Assembly: GCF_021191695.1 (NCBI RefSeq)
Contig: NZ_JAIWPT010000006.1
Location: 124,001 to 188,000, forward strand
Direction of reading: 5' to 3'
Source of the DNA: Proluteimonas luteida
GTDB lineage: Bacteria > Pseudomonadota > Gammaproteobacteria > Xanthomonadales > Xanthomonadaceae
DNA: 64,000 nucleotides
Below, piece after piece: positions 49,671 through 59,667 of the stretch (the stretch's first letter is position 1; each line of letters begins with the position of its first letter). Below the pieces are notes generated by a model, which did not search any database, was not told the origin of the DNA, and worked only from the letters and a program-made list of their open reading frames with translations. The position numbers and the translations under genes are program-made.

Positions 49671-50489
49671 ATGAGAATCATCAGCTTCAACGCCAACGGC
49701 CTGCGCTCGGCCGCGAAGAAGGGCTTCTTCGACTGGTTCGCCGGGCAGGACGCCGACGTGCTGTGCCTGCAGGAGACCAAGGCCCAGGAGCACCAGCTCG
49801 CCGGCCCCGACGGCCTGGATGCGGCGTTCCTGCCGCCCGGCTACAGGGCCTGGTTCCGCGATGCGACGACGAAGAAGGGCTACAGCGGCGTGGCGATCTA
49901 CGCCCGGCGCGAGCCCGACGAAGTCCGCACCGCGCTCGGCTGGGCGCCGTTCGACGACGAGGGCCGCTACATCGAGGCGCGCTTCGGCAACCTCAGCGTG
50001 GTGTCGTTCTACATTCCGTCGGGTTCGTCGGGCGAGCTGCGCCAGGACTTCAAGTTCGAGGTCATGCACTGGCTGCGGCCGATCCTGGACGAATGGCTGG
50101 CCAGCGGCCGCGACTACGTGCTGTGCGGCGACTGGAACATCGTGCGTGCGCGCAACGACATCAGGAACTGGACCAGCAACCAGAAGAATTCCGGCTGTAC
50201 CCCGCCCGAGCGCGCCTGGCTCAACGCGATGATCGCCGATGATTGCGGCGACGGCCTGGTCGAGCCGCCGGCGCGCGGTTGGCTCGACGCGCTGCGCGTG
50301 CTGCGGCCCGAGGCCGTCGAGTACACGTGGTGGAGCAACCGCGGCGCGGCGCGCGCGAACGACGTCGGCTGGCGCATCGACTACCAGTTCATCACCCCGT
50401 CGCTGCGCGAGCGCGTGCGCGCCTGCAGCGTGCATCCCGAGCCGCGCTTCTCCGACCATGCGCCGCTGGTCGTGGACTACCGCGGATGA
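49671..50489 (+). CDS. xth: Exodeoxyribonuclease III
   Basis: A 272-residue class II AP endonuclease/3'-5' exonuclease: [13 protein letters not shown] (catalytic Glu), [19 protein letters not shown], and [10 protein letters not shown] (catalytic His) are present. It repairs abasic sites and 3'-blocked ends. Its stop overlaps the start of the AmpG-like gene. Confidence 0.94.
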   Translation: MRIISFNANGLRSAAKKGFFDWFAGQDADVLCLQETKAQEHQLAGPDGLDAAFLPPGYRAWFRDATTKKGYSGVAIYARREPDEVRTALGWAPFDDEGRYIEARFGNLSVVSFYIPSGSSGELRQDFKFEVMHWLRPILDEWLASGRDYVLCGDWNIVRARNDIRNWTSNQKNSGCTPPERAWLNAMIADDCGDGLVEPPARGWLDALRVLRPEAVEYTWWSNRGAARANDVGWRIDYQFITPSLRERVRACSVHPEPRFSDHAPLVVDYRG

Positions 50490-51850
50490 GCGCAGCCGCC
50501 GCGGCGAAGGCCGGCAAGCCGTCGATCTGGCAGGCGTTCACCCAGCCGGCCGCATGGACGATGTTCTTCTTCGGCTTCGCCTCCGGCCTGCCGTTCCTGC
50601 TGGTCGCCGGCACGCTGGCGTACTGGCTGCGCGAGGGCGGCATCGAGCTGCGCGAGATCACGATGATCGCCAGCGCCGGCATGGCGTATTCGTTCAAGTT
50701 CCTGTGGGCGCCGCTGGTCGACCGCTGGCGCCTGCCGCTGCTGGGCCGGCTGGGCCAGCGCCGCAGCTGGCTGCTGCTGGCGATGGCCGCGGTGATGGCC
50801 GGGCTGGCGGGCATGGCGATCGTCGGCACCGGGCCGCTGGCGCTGTTCGTCTGCGTGACCCTGCTGGTGGCGTTCTCGGGGGCCACGCTCGACATCGCGG
50901 TCGACGCCTACCGCGTCGAGATCGCGCCGCCGTCGGCGCAGGGCGCGCTGGTGGCGACGTACTCGCTGGGCTACCGCATCGCGCTGATCGCCAGCGGCGC
51001 GCTGGCGCTGGTGCTGGCCGACCACGTGGCCTGGCCGGTCGTCTACCTGGTGATGGCGGCCTGCATGCTGGTGCCGCTGGCGACCTGCCTGCTGGCCGCC
51101 GAGCCGGCGGTGCTGCGTCCGCGCGCGCGCAACTGGGTCGAGGGCCTGCGCGAGGGCGTGGTCGAGCCGTTCGCCGATTTCTTCCGCCGCTTCGGCGGCC
51201 GGGTGGCGCTGGGCATCCTGCTGTTCATCCTGGCGATGAAGATCTCCGACCAGGCGCTCATCGGCGGCATCATCGGACCGTTCTACCTCGACCAGGGCTT
51301 CAGCAAGACCGAGATCGCCGCGGTGACCAAGGTCTACGGCATCTGGATCGGCATCGCCGGCGCGTTCCTCGGCGGCATCGCGGTCGCGCGCTGGGGTATC
51401 CAGTGGCCGCTGTTCGCCGCGATCGTGCTCGGCGCGGCCAGCAACCTGCTATACCTGATCCTGATCGGCGCCAACGGCGACCTGACCCTGCTGACGATCG
51501 TGATCTCCGGCGAGAACCTCGCCCAGGGGTTCCTGGGCACGGTCGCGGTCGCGTACATGTCGGCGCTGGTCAACCAGCGCTACACCGCGACCCAGTACGC
51601 GCTGTTCTCGTCGCTGATCATGCTGCCGGGCAAGGTGCTGGGCTTCTTCTCCGGGCACATCGTCGAGGCCAGCGCCAGCTATGCGCCATACTTCATCATC
51701 ACCGCGGTCGTCGCATTGCCGGCGCTGGTGCTGTTCTTCTGGCTCAAGCCGCGGGTGCGGCTCGGCGACGATGTCCCGCCGGCCGGCGAGGAAGCACATC
51801 CCGACATGGCGCAAGCCGACATGAAGCCGACAGGAAACAAGCCGACATGA
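50486..51850 (+). CDS. ampG: AmpG-like muropeptide permease
   Basis: A 454-residue MFS protein with about 12-14 helices, FGFASGLPFLLVAGTLAYWLR and KFLWAPLVDRWRLPLLGRLGQRRSW typical of AmpG, which imports anhydro-muropeptides for cell-wall recycling. The short hydrophilic tail is polar. Overlaps xth (ATGA) and the following RHH gene (ATGA). AnmK, the next enzyme for anhydroMurNAc, is encoded nearby at 52140-53294. Confidence 0.92.
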   Translation: MSAAAAAKAGKPSIWQAFTQPAAWTMFFFGFASGLPFLLVAGTLAYWLREGGIELREITMIASAGMAYSFKFLWAPLVDRWRLPLLGRLGQRRSWLLLAMAAVMAGLAGMAIVGTGPLALFVCVTLLVAFSGATLDIAVDAYRVEIAPPSAQGALVATYSLGYRIALIASGALALVLADHVAWPVVYLVMAACMLVPLATCLLAAEPAVLRPRARNWVEGLREGVVEPFADFFRRFGGRVALGILLFILAMKISDQALIGGIIGPFYLDQGFSKTEIAAVTKVYGIWIGIAGAFLGGIAVARWGIQWPLFAAIVLGAASNLLYLILIGANGDLTLLTIVISGENLAQGFLGTVAVAYMSALVNQRYTATQYALFSSLIMLPGKVLGFFSGHIVEASASYAPYFIITAVVALPALVLFFWLKPRVRLGDDVPPAGEEAHPDMAQADMKPTGNKPT

Positions 51851-52101
51851 GCGAACTGGTGCTGCGCGACATCGATCCGGAACTGCTCGCGGGCATCGAG
51901 CGGGTGGCCGGCATCCACGGCTGGAGCCAGTCGCGCACGGTCCGGGTGCTGCTGGAGCGGGGCCTGCACGCGCTGCTGGGCGACGACGCCCGCGAGCTGG
52001 CGCCGGCCGAATCGGACGTGCTGCGCGCGGCGATCAGCGCGATGGAGGACGTGCCCGACGATGCCGGCTTCGCGATGATCGGACGCAATCCGGAAACCTG
52101 A
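51847..52101 (+). CDS. Small ribbon-helix-helix-like protein
   Basis: An 84-residue protein: MSELVLRDIDPELLAGIERVAGIHGWSQSRTVRVLLERG is a MetJ/Arc-type ribbon-helix-helix pattern, like FitA-type antitoxins. No toxin gene (PIN or ParE) follows; the next gene is anmK on the other strand. It overlaps the ampG stop by four bases and may be an autoregulator or repressor. Confidence 0.8.
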   Translation: MSELVLRDIDPELLAGIERVAGIHGWSQSRTVRVLLERGLHALLGDDARELAPAESDVLRAAISAMEDVPDDAGFAMIGRNPET

Positions 52102-52139
52102 TCCGCCCCGCGGTCCCATGGCATGGCGGACCGGACACG

Positions 52140-53294
52140 TCAGGCCGGATAGACCCCGCCCAGCACCCGCGGGCCGCGCGCGCCGGTCACCGACGGCAGG
52201 TTGCCGGGCAGGCCGAGCAGGGTCTGCCGCGCCAGCCAGGCGAAGCCCATCGCCTCGACGTGGTCGGGGTCGAGGCCGTGCGCGGCGCTCGATTCGACGA
52301 CGCAGCCGGGCAATGCGTCGGCCAGCGCGCGCATCAGCACGGGGTTGTGCACGCCACCGCCGCAGGCCACCAGGCGCGCGGTCGCCGGCTGCAGCGCGCG
52401 CAGCGCATCGGCGATCGTCGTCGCGCTGAGCGCCAGCAGCGTCGCCTGCACGTCGGCGGGCGTTTCCCCGCCGCGCAGCGCGGCGTCGACCCAGCCGAGG
52501 TGGAACTGGTCGCGCCCGGTGGACTTCGGCGGCGGCAGCGTGAACCACGGTTCGGCGCGCAGCCGCGCCAGCAGCGCCGCATCGACCCGGCCGCTTGCGG
52601 CCAGCGCGCCGGCGCGGTCGAAGGCCTCGCCGGTGTGGCGCAGGCACCAGGCGTCCATCAGCCCGTTGGCCGGGCCGGTGTCGAAGCCGCGCACCGGGCC
52701 GCCGTCGCCCGGCAGCAGGGTCAGGTTGCCGATGCCGCCGAGGTTGAGCACCGCGCGGTCCTCGCCCGGTGCGTGCAGCAGGGCGGCGTGCAGCGCGGGC
52801 AGCAGCGGCGCGCCGTGGCCGCCGGCGGCGACGTCGCGGCGACGGAAATCGGCGACGGTACGGATGCCGCTGCGCTCGGCGATCAGCGACGGGTCGCCGA
52901 GCTGCACGGTATACGGCCAGCGCCCGTCGCCGTGCCGGCCGAGCGGGCGGTGGCGCAAGGTCTGGCCGTGCGAACCGATCGCCGCGACCTGCACGCGGTC
53001 GGTACCGCTGTCGGCCAGCGCCCGGCCGGCGGCGTTGGCGAACGCTTCGGCGATGCGGGTGTCGAGTTCGCCGAGGTCGTCGAGGGTCAGCGCCGCGTCC
53101 TGCTGGCCGAGCGCGACCAGCTGCCGGCGCAGCGCGGGATCCCACGGATAGGTGCGGCCGAACAGCAGCCGTGCCTGCAGCGGTGCGCTGCGGGTCGCCG
53201 CATCGCGTGGCGCGGCGTCGTCGAATGCGACCAGCGCCGCATCGATGCCGTCGGCGCTGGTGCCCGAGATCAGGCCGAGATACAGGTCGGGCAT
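52140..53294 (-). CDS. anmK: Anhydro-N-acetylmuramic acid kinase AnmK
   Basis: A 384-residue sugar kinase: [17 protein letters not shown] (start), [37 protein letters not shown] (catalytic Asp region), and [11 protein letters not shown]. It phosphorylates and cleaves anhydroMurNAc from recycled peptidoglycan. The gene is divergent from tyrS and followed on the same strand by none; upstream on its strand is the M23 peptidase gene. Confidence 0.94.
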   Translation of the reverse strand: MPDLYLGLISGTSADGIDAALVAFDDAAPRDAATRSAPLQARLLFGRTYPWDPALRRQLVALGQQDAALTLDDLGELDTRIAEAFANAAGRALADSGTDRVQVAAIGSHGQTLRHRPLGRHGDGRWPYTVQLGDPSLIAERSGIRTVADFRRRDVAAGGHGAPLLPALHAALLHAPGEDRAVLNLGGIGNLTLLPGDGGPVRGFDTGPANGLMDAWCLRHTGEAFDRAGALAASGRVDAALLARLRAEPWFTLPPPKSTGRDQFHLGWVDAALRGGETPADVQATLLALSATTIADALRALQPATARLVACGGGVHNPVLMRALADALPGCVVESSAAHGLDPDHVEAMGFAWLARQTLLGLPGNLPSVTGARGPRVLGGVYPA

Positions 53295-53358
53295 GCGCGT
53301 GGACCGCAGACTGGAGGTGCCGGATGTACGACGCCCGGCGCTGGGCCGGGCGTTTCGA

Positions 53359-54819
53359 TCATCCGCGGCTGTTGCCGCCGCTGCGGGCCGTGGCGACCTG
53401 CCGGTCCGGATCGGGCGCGGCCGGGACCTGGGCGTAGACGATGTCCTCGAACTCGCGGATGCGGGCCAGCGCCGGGCCGGTCTGCGCGCGGAACTGGGCC
53501 AGCGCGGCGCCGGTCAGCGGATCCGGCTCGGGCATGGTGTGCTGCAGCGGATTGCGGTGCACGCCGTTGACCCGGAACTCGTAATGCAGGTGCGGGCCGG
53601 TGGCCAGGCCGGTCGAGCCGACGTAGCCGATGACCTTGCCCTGCGGCACGCGCTCGCCCTGGCGGATGTTGCCGAAGCGCGACATGTGCGCGTACAGCGT
53701 GGTGTGGCCGCGGCCGTGATCGAGGATCACCACGTTGCCGTAGCCGCGCTGGGTGCCCTTGAACTGCACGCGCGCGTCGCCGGCGGCCATGATCGGCGTG
53801 CCGGTCGCGGCGGCGTAGTCGACGCCCTTGTGCATGCGCATCGTGCCCAGCACCGGGTGCCGGCGGCTGCCGAAGCGCGAGCTCAGGCGCGCGTACTGGA
53901 TCGGCATGCGGATGAAGCTCTTCTTCAGCGGGCGGCCGTCGGCGTTGTAGTACTCGGCCTTGCCGCCCTGCTCGTAGCGGAACGCGGTGAACGGCTTGCC
54001 CTTGGCGGTGAACACCGCGGCCTGCACCGGGCCGGTGCCGATCAGCTCGCCCTCGCGCCAGATCTGCTCGACGACCACGCTGAAGCGGTCGTTCTGGGTG
54101 ACGTCGGTGTTGAAGTCGATGTCGTACTTGAACACTTCGTCGGTCAGGGTATTGATCGCCGCACCGCTGAGCCCGAGCCGGCGCGCCGAATGGAACAGCG
54201 AGCGGCCGACCTCGCCGCTGATCACCACGTTGCGGCGCTCGACCGGGCGTTCGATGACGCGCTCCTCGACCTGCTCGCCGACCAGCGTCAGCTCGACGCG
54301 TTCGGTGTCGCTGCGGTCGTAGCGCAGCTTGTTGAGGCGGCCGTCGGCGGCGAGGTCGAAGCCCAGCTCGGTGCCCGGGCGCATGCGCGTGAGCCGGGCC
54401 TTGGCGTCGGACGATTCGAGGATGCGGTGCATCGTCGCGGCCGGCAGGTTCATCTGCTCGAAGATCGCGCCCAGGGTCTGGCCCTGCTCGACGGTGACCA
54501 GCTGCCAGTTGTCGTGCGGCAGCTGGGCGGTGCGCTGCGCGGCGGTCAGCGGTGGCAGCGCCAGCGACATCGTCACCAGCTCGGGATCCTGGCCTTCGTG
54601 CATCGCCTGCGACAGGCCCGGGACCAGGGCGACGACCAGCGCGCCGAGGGTGACGAACAGGCTGGCGTGGGCCCAGTCGCGTCGCGTCCAGCGTCCCGGG
54701 AACAGCCGTACCGCCGGCTTCTGTTCCTGCCCCCGGTTGCGGGCGGCCGCCTGCAGGTTGTCGTGGAGTACCTGCCGGTGGTGCGCATCGCCGGTGGGCG
54801 GCGGGACGGAAGTCGTCAT
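53359..54819 (-). CDS. M23-family peptidoglycan endopeptidase, MepM-like
   Basis: A 486-residue membrane-anchored M23 metallopeptidase. One transmembrane helix ([18 protein letters not shown], about residues 50-70), a LysM/OapA-like domain ([21 protein letters not shown]), then a LytM domain with full zinc motifs: [17 protein letters not shown] and HLHYEF. This matches MepM-like murein DD-endopeptidases needed for wall growth. The ATG at 54819 fits the promoter at 54864-54892. It precedes anmK. Confidence 0.92.
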   Translation of the reverse strand: MTTSVPPPTGDAHHRQVLHDNLQAAARNRGQEQKPAVRLFPGRWTRRDWAHASLFVTLGALVVALVPGLSQAMHEGQDPELVTMSLALPPLTAAQRTAQLPHDNWQLVTVEQGQTLGAIFEQMNLPAATMHRILESSDAKARLTRMRPGTELGFDLAADGRLNKLRYDRSDTERVELTLVGEQVEERVIERPVERRNVVISGEVGRSLFHSARRLGLSGAAINTLTDEVFKYDIDFNTDVTQNDRFSVVVEQIWREGELIGTGPVQAAVFTAKGKPFTAFRYEQGGKAEYYNADGRPLKKSFIRMPIQYARLSSRFGSRRHPVLGTMRMHKGVDYAAATGTPIMAAGDARVQFKGTQRGYGNVVILDHGRGHTTLYAHMSRFGNIRQGERVPQGKVIGYVGSTGLATGPHLHYEFRVNGVHRNPLQHTMPEPDPLTGAALAQFRAQTGPALARIREFEDIVYAQVPAAPDPDRQVATARSGGNSRG

Positions 54820-54863
54820 CGTGGCGGGATCCCCGGATGGCGTGAAAGACGTGTCAGCGGGGT

Positions 54864-54892
54864 AACATAGAGATGTGAGGTCCATGCGTCAA
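54864..54892 (-). promoter_or_regulatory. Sigma-70 promoter of the M23 peptidase gene
   Basis: On the minus strand: -35 TTGACG (54892-54887), exactly 17-bp spacer, -10 TATGTT (54869-54864). It lies 45 bp before the ATG at 54819. The divergent strand carries a weaker TTGGAC (54906-54911) and AATAAC (54930-54935), 18-bp spacing, which may be the tyrS promoter. Confidence 0.7.
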
Positions 54893-54905
54893 ATGCCTGA
54901 CGGGA

Positions 54906-54935
54906 TTGGACTTTTCGCATCTTTCGTCGAATAAC
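54906..54935 (+). promoter_or_regulatory. Possible tyrS promoter
   Basis: -35-like TTGGAC (54906-54911) and -10-like AATAAC (54930-54935), 18-bp spacer, 68 bp before the tyrS ATG. Four of six matches at the -10 box. No T-box or other leader structure is evident. Confidence 0.45.
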
Positions 54936-55003
54936 GCGCGCTTAACACCTGTCTCCCGTATTCAGTCGGGAGGTGTGACCGGCGCCTCTTTTGGACCCCA
55001 TCG

Positions 55004-56248
55004 ATGTCCCTGCAACAACACGCTGTCGACACGCCTGCTGCCGACAAGACCGCTATCGACCTGATCGCCCGCGGTACCGACGAGATCCTCAAGCGCGAAG
55101 AACTCCAGGCGCGTCTGGCGCTGGGCCGCCCGCTGCGGATCAAGGCCGGCTTCGACCCGACCGCGCCGGACCTGCACTTGGGCCATACCGTGCTGCTGAA
55201 CAAGATGCGGCAGTTCCAGGACCTGGGCCACCAGGTGATCTTCCTGATCGGCGACTTCACCGGGATGATCGGCGACCCGTCGGGCAAGAGCGCGACCCGC
55301 AAGCCGCTGTCGCGCGAGGACGTGCTGGCCAACGCCGAGACCTACAAGGCGCAGGTGTTCAAGGTGCTCGACCCGGACAGGACCGAGGTGCGCTTCAACT
55401 CCGAATGGTTCGGCGCGATGGGCGCGGCCGACATGATCCGGCTGGCCTCGTCGCACACGGTCGCGCGGATGCTCGAGCGCGACGATTTCGCCAAGCGCTA
55501 CGCCGGCCAGCAGCCGATCGCGATCCACGAGTTCCTGTATCCGCTGGTGCAGGGCTATGACTCGGTCGCGCTGAAGGCCGACGTCGAGCTCGGCGGCACC
55601 GACCAGAAGTTCAACCTGCTGATGGGCCGCGGCCTGCAGGAGAGCCACGGGCAGGCGCCGCAGATCGTGCTGACGATGCCGCTGCTGGTCGGGCTCGACG
55701 GCGTCGCCAAGATGTCCAAGTCGCTGGGCAACTACATCGGCGTCGCCGAGCCGGCGATCGACATGGTCAACAAGACGATGAAGATCGGCGACGACCTGAT
55801 GTGGGACTGGATCGAGCTGTTGAGCTTCGAGATCGGCATCGACGAGGCGAAGGCGCTGCGGGCCGACGTCGCCGCGGGCGCGCTGAACCCGCGCGACGTC
55901 AAGCTGCGGTTGGCGCGCGAGATCGCGACCCGGTTCCACGACGCCGAAGCGGCCGAGACCGCGATCGCCGGCTGGCAGGTCGCGATCTCCGGGGAGGGCG
56001 ACACGACCCTGCTGCCGCTGCAGGACGTGGCGGTGCCGGCGGACGGCCTGCGCATCGCCGCGCTGCTGACCGCCGCCGGCATCACCCCGAGCAACTCCGA
56101 GGCCAACCGCAAGCTCCGGGAACGCGCGGTCAAGGTCGATGGCGCGGTGGTCGAGGATGCGGGCCTGGTGTTCGCGCCCGGGTTCGAGGGCGTGCTGCAG
56201 GTCGGCAAGCGCAATTTCGCGCGGGTACGGCTGGTCGCGGCCGGCTGA
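55004..56248 (+). CDS. tyrS: Tyrosyl-tRNA synthetase
   Basis: A 414-residue class I synthetase: HIGH variant HLGHT, ligand [13 protein letters not shown] in MSKSLGN, and a C-terminal S4 RNA-binding domain ([19 protein letters not shown]). It charges tRNA-Tyr. Length and domain order match the bacterial TyrZ-type enzyme. Confidence 0.96.
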   Translation: MSLQQHAVDTPAADKTAIDLIARGTDEILKREELQARLALGRPLRIKAGFDPTAPDLHLGHTVLLNKMRQFQDLGHQVIFLIGDFTGMIGDPSGKSATRKPLSREDVLANAETYKAQVFKVLDPDRTEVRFNSEWFGAMGAADMIRLASSHTVARMLERDDFAKRYAGQQPIAIHEFLYPLVQGYDSVALKADVELGGTDQKFNLLMGRGLQESHGQAPQIVLTMPLLVGLDGVAKMSKSLGNYIGVAEPAIDMVNKTMKIGDDLMWDWIELLSFEIGIDEAKALRADVAAGALNPRDVKLRLAREIATRFHDAEAAETAIAGWQVAISGEGDTTLLPLQDVAVPADGLRIAALLTAAGITPSNSEANRKLRERAVKVDGAVVEDAGLVFAPGFEGVLQVGKRNFARVRLVAAG

Positions 56249-56327
56249 CGGGGGGCGGGCCCGGGCGCCGGCGTGCGGCGCCTGCCCGTGACGGCGCGAC
56301 GACAGCGGCTGCGCCAGTCTGCGCGGC

Positions 56328-56849
56328 ATGCAGGCGGACTGGCTTCCCCAACTCGAAGTGATCGGCGGCATGGCCGTGGCGATGGTGCTGGGCGGCGCGA
56401 TCGGCTACGAGCGCGAGCTCAAGCACCGGCCCGCGGGGTTCCGCACCCACATGCTGGTGGCCGGCGCCGCGGCGCTGCTGGTCGGCATCGGCCAGCTGTC
56501 GGTGGAACTGCAGGTCGGGCGCCCCGGCGCCGGCAACCTGCAGGTCGATCCGCTGCGTCTGGTCGAGGCGGTGATCGCCGGCGTGTCGTTCATCGGCGCG
56601 GGCACGATCTTCAGCCAGGGCCGGCGCGGCGGCGAGACCATTGCCGGCATCACCACCGCCGCGTCCTTGCTGGTGGTGGCGACGATCGGGGTCGCCGCCG
56701 GGCTGCACTACTACGCGATCGCGGTCGCGGCGACGCTGCTGTCGCTGTTCGTGCTGGTCACGTTGTCGGCATGGGAGCGGCGGCTGGCGCAGCGCGGCGA
56801 TGCGGACCCGCCGCAGACGGGCGTCAGCGGTCCGCCGCCGCGCGACTGA
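56328..56849 (+). CDS. MgtC/SapB-family membrane protein
   Basis: A 173-residue membrane protein: MVLGGAIGYERELKHRPAGFRTHMLVAGAAALL is the MgtC signature, followed by four to five hydrophobic helices (VIAGVSFIGAGTIFSQG, ITTAASLLVVATIGVAAG). Role in magnesium homeostasis is uncertain in most MgtC homologues. Its stop overlaps the 3' end of the broken phosphatase gene on the opposite strand by 26 bases. Confidence 0.9.
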   Translation: MQADWLPQLEVIGGMAVAMVLGGAIGYERELKHRPAGFRTHMLVAGAAALLVGIGQLSVELQVGRPGAGNLQVDPLRLVEAVIAGVSFIGAGTIFSQGRRGGETIAGITTAASLLVVATIGVAAGLHYYAIAVAATLLSLFVLVTLSAWERRLAQRGDADPPQTGVSGPPPRD

Positions 56850-57768
56850 CCGCGGCTTCTTTGGGGCTGCGGGCGGCCGGCCACGGCGCGCCGCGGTAGA
56901 CCGCATGGTCGGCCAGCGCCAGCAGGGCGAGGTCCTCGTGGGTGTCGCCGTAGGCATGGACCGCGGCGAACGCGGACAGGTCGTACGCGGCGCGTACCCG
57001 GCGCGCCTTCTCGTCGCCGGCGCATTGCGCACCCGCATAGCGGCCGGTCATGTGGCCGTCGCGGTGTGCCAGCGTCGAGCACAGCAGGGCGACACCGTGC
57101 GCCGCGCACCACGGCGCGAGATAGACATCGCAGCCGCCCGAGACCACGACGACGGTATCGCCATGCGGCTAGGGCCTGTCATCAAATGCCGGATGGTCCG
57201 CGCCGCGCCCGTGCGTGTTTGCGGCAAGGAAGCGCGAGGAAGTGGACGTCCGTCCACGCCCGAGCAATGACGCAGCAGCGGACGCGCACGGGCGCGGCCC
57301 TCCGGGTTGGGCCTTGCCCGCCGCCATCCGGCGCCGCGCGGCTTGACCTGACGGCCAGTCAGGCGCTGCGCCACGCAACACCGGATGGCGGCGGGTAAGG
57401 CCCAACGCGGGCTACCCGGCATTTGATGACAGGCCCTAGTGCCAGCGCAGGCGCGTCATCGCGTCGGGACGCAGCACCCCGGGCAGCACGTCGCGGGCGA
57501 ACCGCGCGCCGGCGTCGTCCAGCGCGGCCTTCGCGACCCCGGCGAAGCCGTAGCGGACCAGCCATGCGCGCAGCGTGGCCACCGGCACCAGTCCGATCCG
57601 GTAGGCGACGACCAGCGGCGCCAGCAGTACGCGGCCGACGGCGAGCCGGCGCGGCGGCACCGCATGGCGCAGGAAGTCGGGAAAGGTCTCGCGCGTGGTC
57701 AGGGTGCCGTCGAAATCGAACAGTGCCAGATCCGGACGGCCAGCGGGTGTCTGCGGTCGATCCTGCAT
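56824..57768 (-). pseudogene. HAD-family phosphatase (SerB-like HAD-IB), split by a MITE-like insertion
   Basis: Read on the minus strand, the N-terminal half (57768 to 57440) begins MQDRPQTPAGRPDLAL and carries the nucleophile motif FDFDGTLT (Asp18), and reaches LRWH just before the insertion. The C-terminal half (57168 to 56824) resumes with HGDTVVVVSGGCDVYLAPW (motif II) and ends GDTHEDLALLALAD (motif IV). HAD-IB enzymes dephosphorylate small substrates such as phosphoserine. Between the halves lies a 271-bp insertion (57169-57439) of 3n length after removing one target copy, but with a TAG stop at its start in this frame. The gene is therefore almost certainly non-functional unless a short downstream start restores part of it. 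Confidence 0.85.
57169..57439. mobile_element. MITE-like element with 24-bp terminal inverted repeats
   Basis: The ends are perfect 24-bp inverted repeats (57169-57192 and 57416-57439; first bases CTAGGGCCTGTCATCAAATG). The terminal CTAG is palindromic, so a 4-bp CTAG or 2-bp TA target duplication, as for IS5/IS427- or IS630-type elements, is possible. A second inner inverted repeat of 25 bp with one mismatch (57307-57331 and 57381-57405) adds a large hairpin. There is no transposase frame. It disrupts the HAD gene. Confidence 0.8.
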
Positions 57769-57803
57769 CGGGTCTTCGGCCTGTGTGTCGGCAGAGGGGC
57801 AAC

Positions 57804-57830
57804 GAAAAAAGCGACGGCCGCAGCCGTCGC
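57804..57830 (-). terminator. Intrinsic terminator of the M28 peptidase gene
   Basis: On the minus strand: stem GCGACGGC/GCCGTCGC (57830-57811) with a CGCA-type loop, followed by a run of six T (complement of A at 57805-57810). It lies 70 bp after the M28 peptidase stop and before the broken HAD gene. The best Rho-independent terminator in the window. Confidence 0.85.
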
Positions 57831-57898
57831 CTTCGGGACGTGCAGCCGATGCGCCGCGCCGGTGGATCGACGCGGCGCCCGGCAGGCGCGGGACGCCG

Positions 57899-59602
57899 TC
57901 AGCGGCTACCGCCCGCCTCCGCGCGCATCTCGTCGCGCGCGGCCTTGAACGGATTGCCCTCGTACCAGTTCGGCCACTGGTCGCCGTCGGCGAGCGTGCG
58001 GCCGACGCCGTACAGCGCGTCCAGGTCCAGGACCACGCCCTCGAGGTTCCAGTTCGGGTCGTACTCGTCGCCGGGCTGGTGGTAGCGCGAGGCGTAGTCG
58101 TCGGTCGCGGCCTTGCCCGCGGCGGTGCCCCCGTCGACCAGGTCGTTGCCGCCCTTGGCGTAGAGCGCCGGCACGCCGGCCTTGGCGAAGTTGAAATGGT
58201 CGGAGCGGAAGTAGAAGCCGCCGGCGGTGTTGCCTTCCTCGACCAGCGTGCGGCCCTGGGCGTCGGCGTAGGTGGCGAGGATGTCCTCGAGCTCCGAATT
58301 GCCCTTGCCGGTGACGACGAAGTCGTGCGACGGGCCGGCGACGCTCATCGCGTCGAGGTTGATCACGCCGACGGTGCGGGCGAGATCGAAGCTCGGCTGG
58401 GCGACGTAGTACTTGCTGCCCAGCAGGCCCGATTCCTCGAGGGTCACGGCCAGGAACACCAGCGAGCGCTTCGGCTTCGGTTCGCTGGTGGCGAACTTCT
58501 CGGCGATCTCGATGATGCCGGCGACGCCGGTCGCGTTGTCGACCGCGCCGTTGTAGATCGTGTCGTCCCCGTCCTCGCCCTCGTGCCTGCCGAGGTGGTC
58601 CCAGTGGGCGAGGTACAGCACCGCCTCGTCCGGCGCCTCGGTGCCGGGCAGGATGCCGATGACGTTGCGCGAGCTCTTCTCCTCGATCGTGCTGTCGAGC
58701 TCGAACGAGACCGTCGCCTGCAGCGGCACGGCGCGGAAGCCGCGCTGGCTGGCCGCCTGGATCTGCGCGTCGAGGTCGAGGCCGGCATCGGCGAACAGCT
58801 GCTTCGCCACGTCGCCGGTGATCCAGCCCTGCGCCGGCAGGCGCGGTTCCGGATCGTCCTCGGCGCGCAGGTCGAACTGCGCGCCCGACCACGAGTTGCG
58901 CACCACGTCCCAGCCGTACGAGGCGCCGGGCGTGTCGTGGACGATCAGCGCCGCCGCCGCGCCCTGGCGCGCGGCTTCCTCGAACTTGTAGGTCCAGCGG
59001 CCGTAGTAGGTCATCCGCTCGCCGTCGAACAGGCTGTCGTCATTGGTGTGGAAGCCGGGATCGTTGACCAGGATGACGACGGTCTTGCCCTTGACGTTGA
59101 GCCCGGCGTAGTCGTTCCAGTCCTGCTCCGGCGCGTTGACGCCGTAGCCGACGAACACCAGTTCGCTGTCGGCGACCTTGACCTCGGGCTGGCCGGTGCG
59201 GGTGCCGATGACCATGTCCGGACCGAACGCCAGTTCGCGCGTGCCGGCGGCGTTGGTCAGCGTCAGCACCGTCGACTCGTCGGCGGTGGTCTCGATCATC
59301 GGCACCGTCTGGTACCAGCCGTTGTTGTCGCCGCCCGGCTGCAGGCCGATGCGCTCGAACTGCGCCTTGATGTACTCGACGGTCTTCTCGCCGCCCGGGG
59401 TGCCCGGTGCGCGGCCCTCGAACTCGTCCGAGGCCAGGGTCTTGACCAGCTCGGCGAAATCGCCGGCGGTGATCTCCGGCGAGAATGCGTGCGCGGCCTG
59501 CGCGTCGGGCGTGGCCGGCGCGGCATCGTCCGCGTTCCTGTCGCCGCAGGCGCCCAGGGCGAGGGCGAGCGGCAACGCCAGCAGAAGGGGGGACTTGGGC
59601 AT
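57899..59602 (-). CDS. M28-family metallopeptidase lipoprotein with PA insert
   Basis: A 567-residue lipoprotein (lipobox LALGAC). An N-terminal helix and a protease-associated (PA) insert (VFVGYGVNAPEQDWNDYAG, AAALIVHDTPGASYGW) precede the M28 zinc domain: AHWDHLG, GAVDNATG, LEESGLLGS, INLDAM and the late HQPGDEY. Members are aminopeptidases; lipid-anchored forms act in the periplasm or outer membrane. The ATG at 59602 has AGGAG eleven bases upstream. It lies 65 bp after the solenoid protein gene and is ended by the terminator at 57804. Confidence 0.91.
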   Translation of the reverse strand: MPKSPLLLALPLALALGACGDRNADDAAPATPDAQAAHAFSPEITAGDFAELVKTLASDEFEGRAPGTPGGEKTVEYIKAQFERIGLQPGGDNNGWYQTVPMIETTADESTVLTLTNAAGTRELAFGPDMVIGTRTGQPEVKVADSELVFVGYGVNAPEQDWNDYAGLNVKGKTVVILVNDPGFHTNDDSLFDGERMTYYGRWTYKFEEAARQGAAAALIVHDTPGASYGWDVVRNSWSGAQFDLRAEDDPEPRLPAQGWITGDVAKQLFADAGLDLDAQIQAASQRGFRAVPLQATVSFELDSTIEEKSSRNVIGILPGTEAPDEAVLYLAHWDHLGRHEGEDGDDTIYNGAVDNATGVAGIIEIAEKFATSEPKPKRSLVFLAVTLEESGLLGSKYYVAQPSFDLARTVGVINLDAMSVAGPSHDFVVTGKGNSELEDILATYADAQGRTLVEEGNTAGGFYFRSDHFNFAKAGVPALYAKGGNDLVDGGTAAGKAATDDYASRYHQPGDEYDPNWNLEGVVLDLDALYGVGRTLADGDQWPNWYEGNPFKAARDEMRAEAGGSR

Positions 59603-59667
59603 CCGGGAAGCACTCCTGATTCGGTGGAGTGCCGCACTATAGCCTGCGTTCAGCCCGTCGGCGCGTC

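Noticed and set aside
51847..52101. Toxin-antitoxin module at the RHH gene
   Set aside because: No PIN, ParE or other toxin-like gene is adjacent; the next gene is anmK on the other strand.
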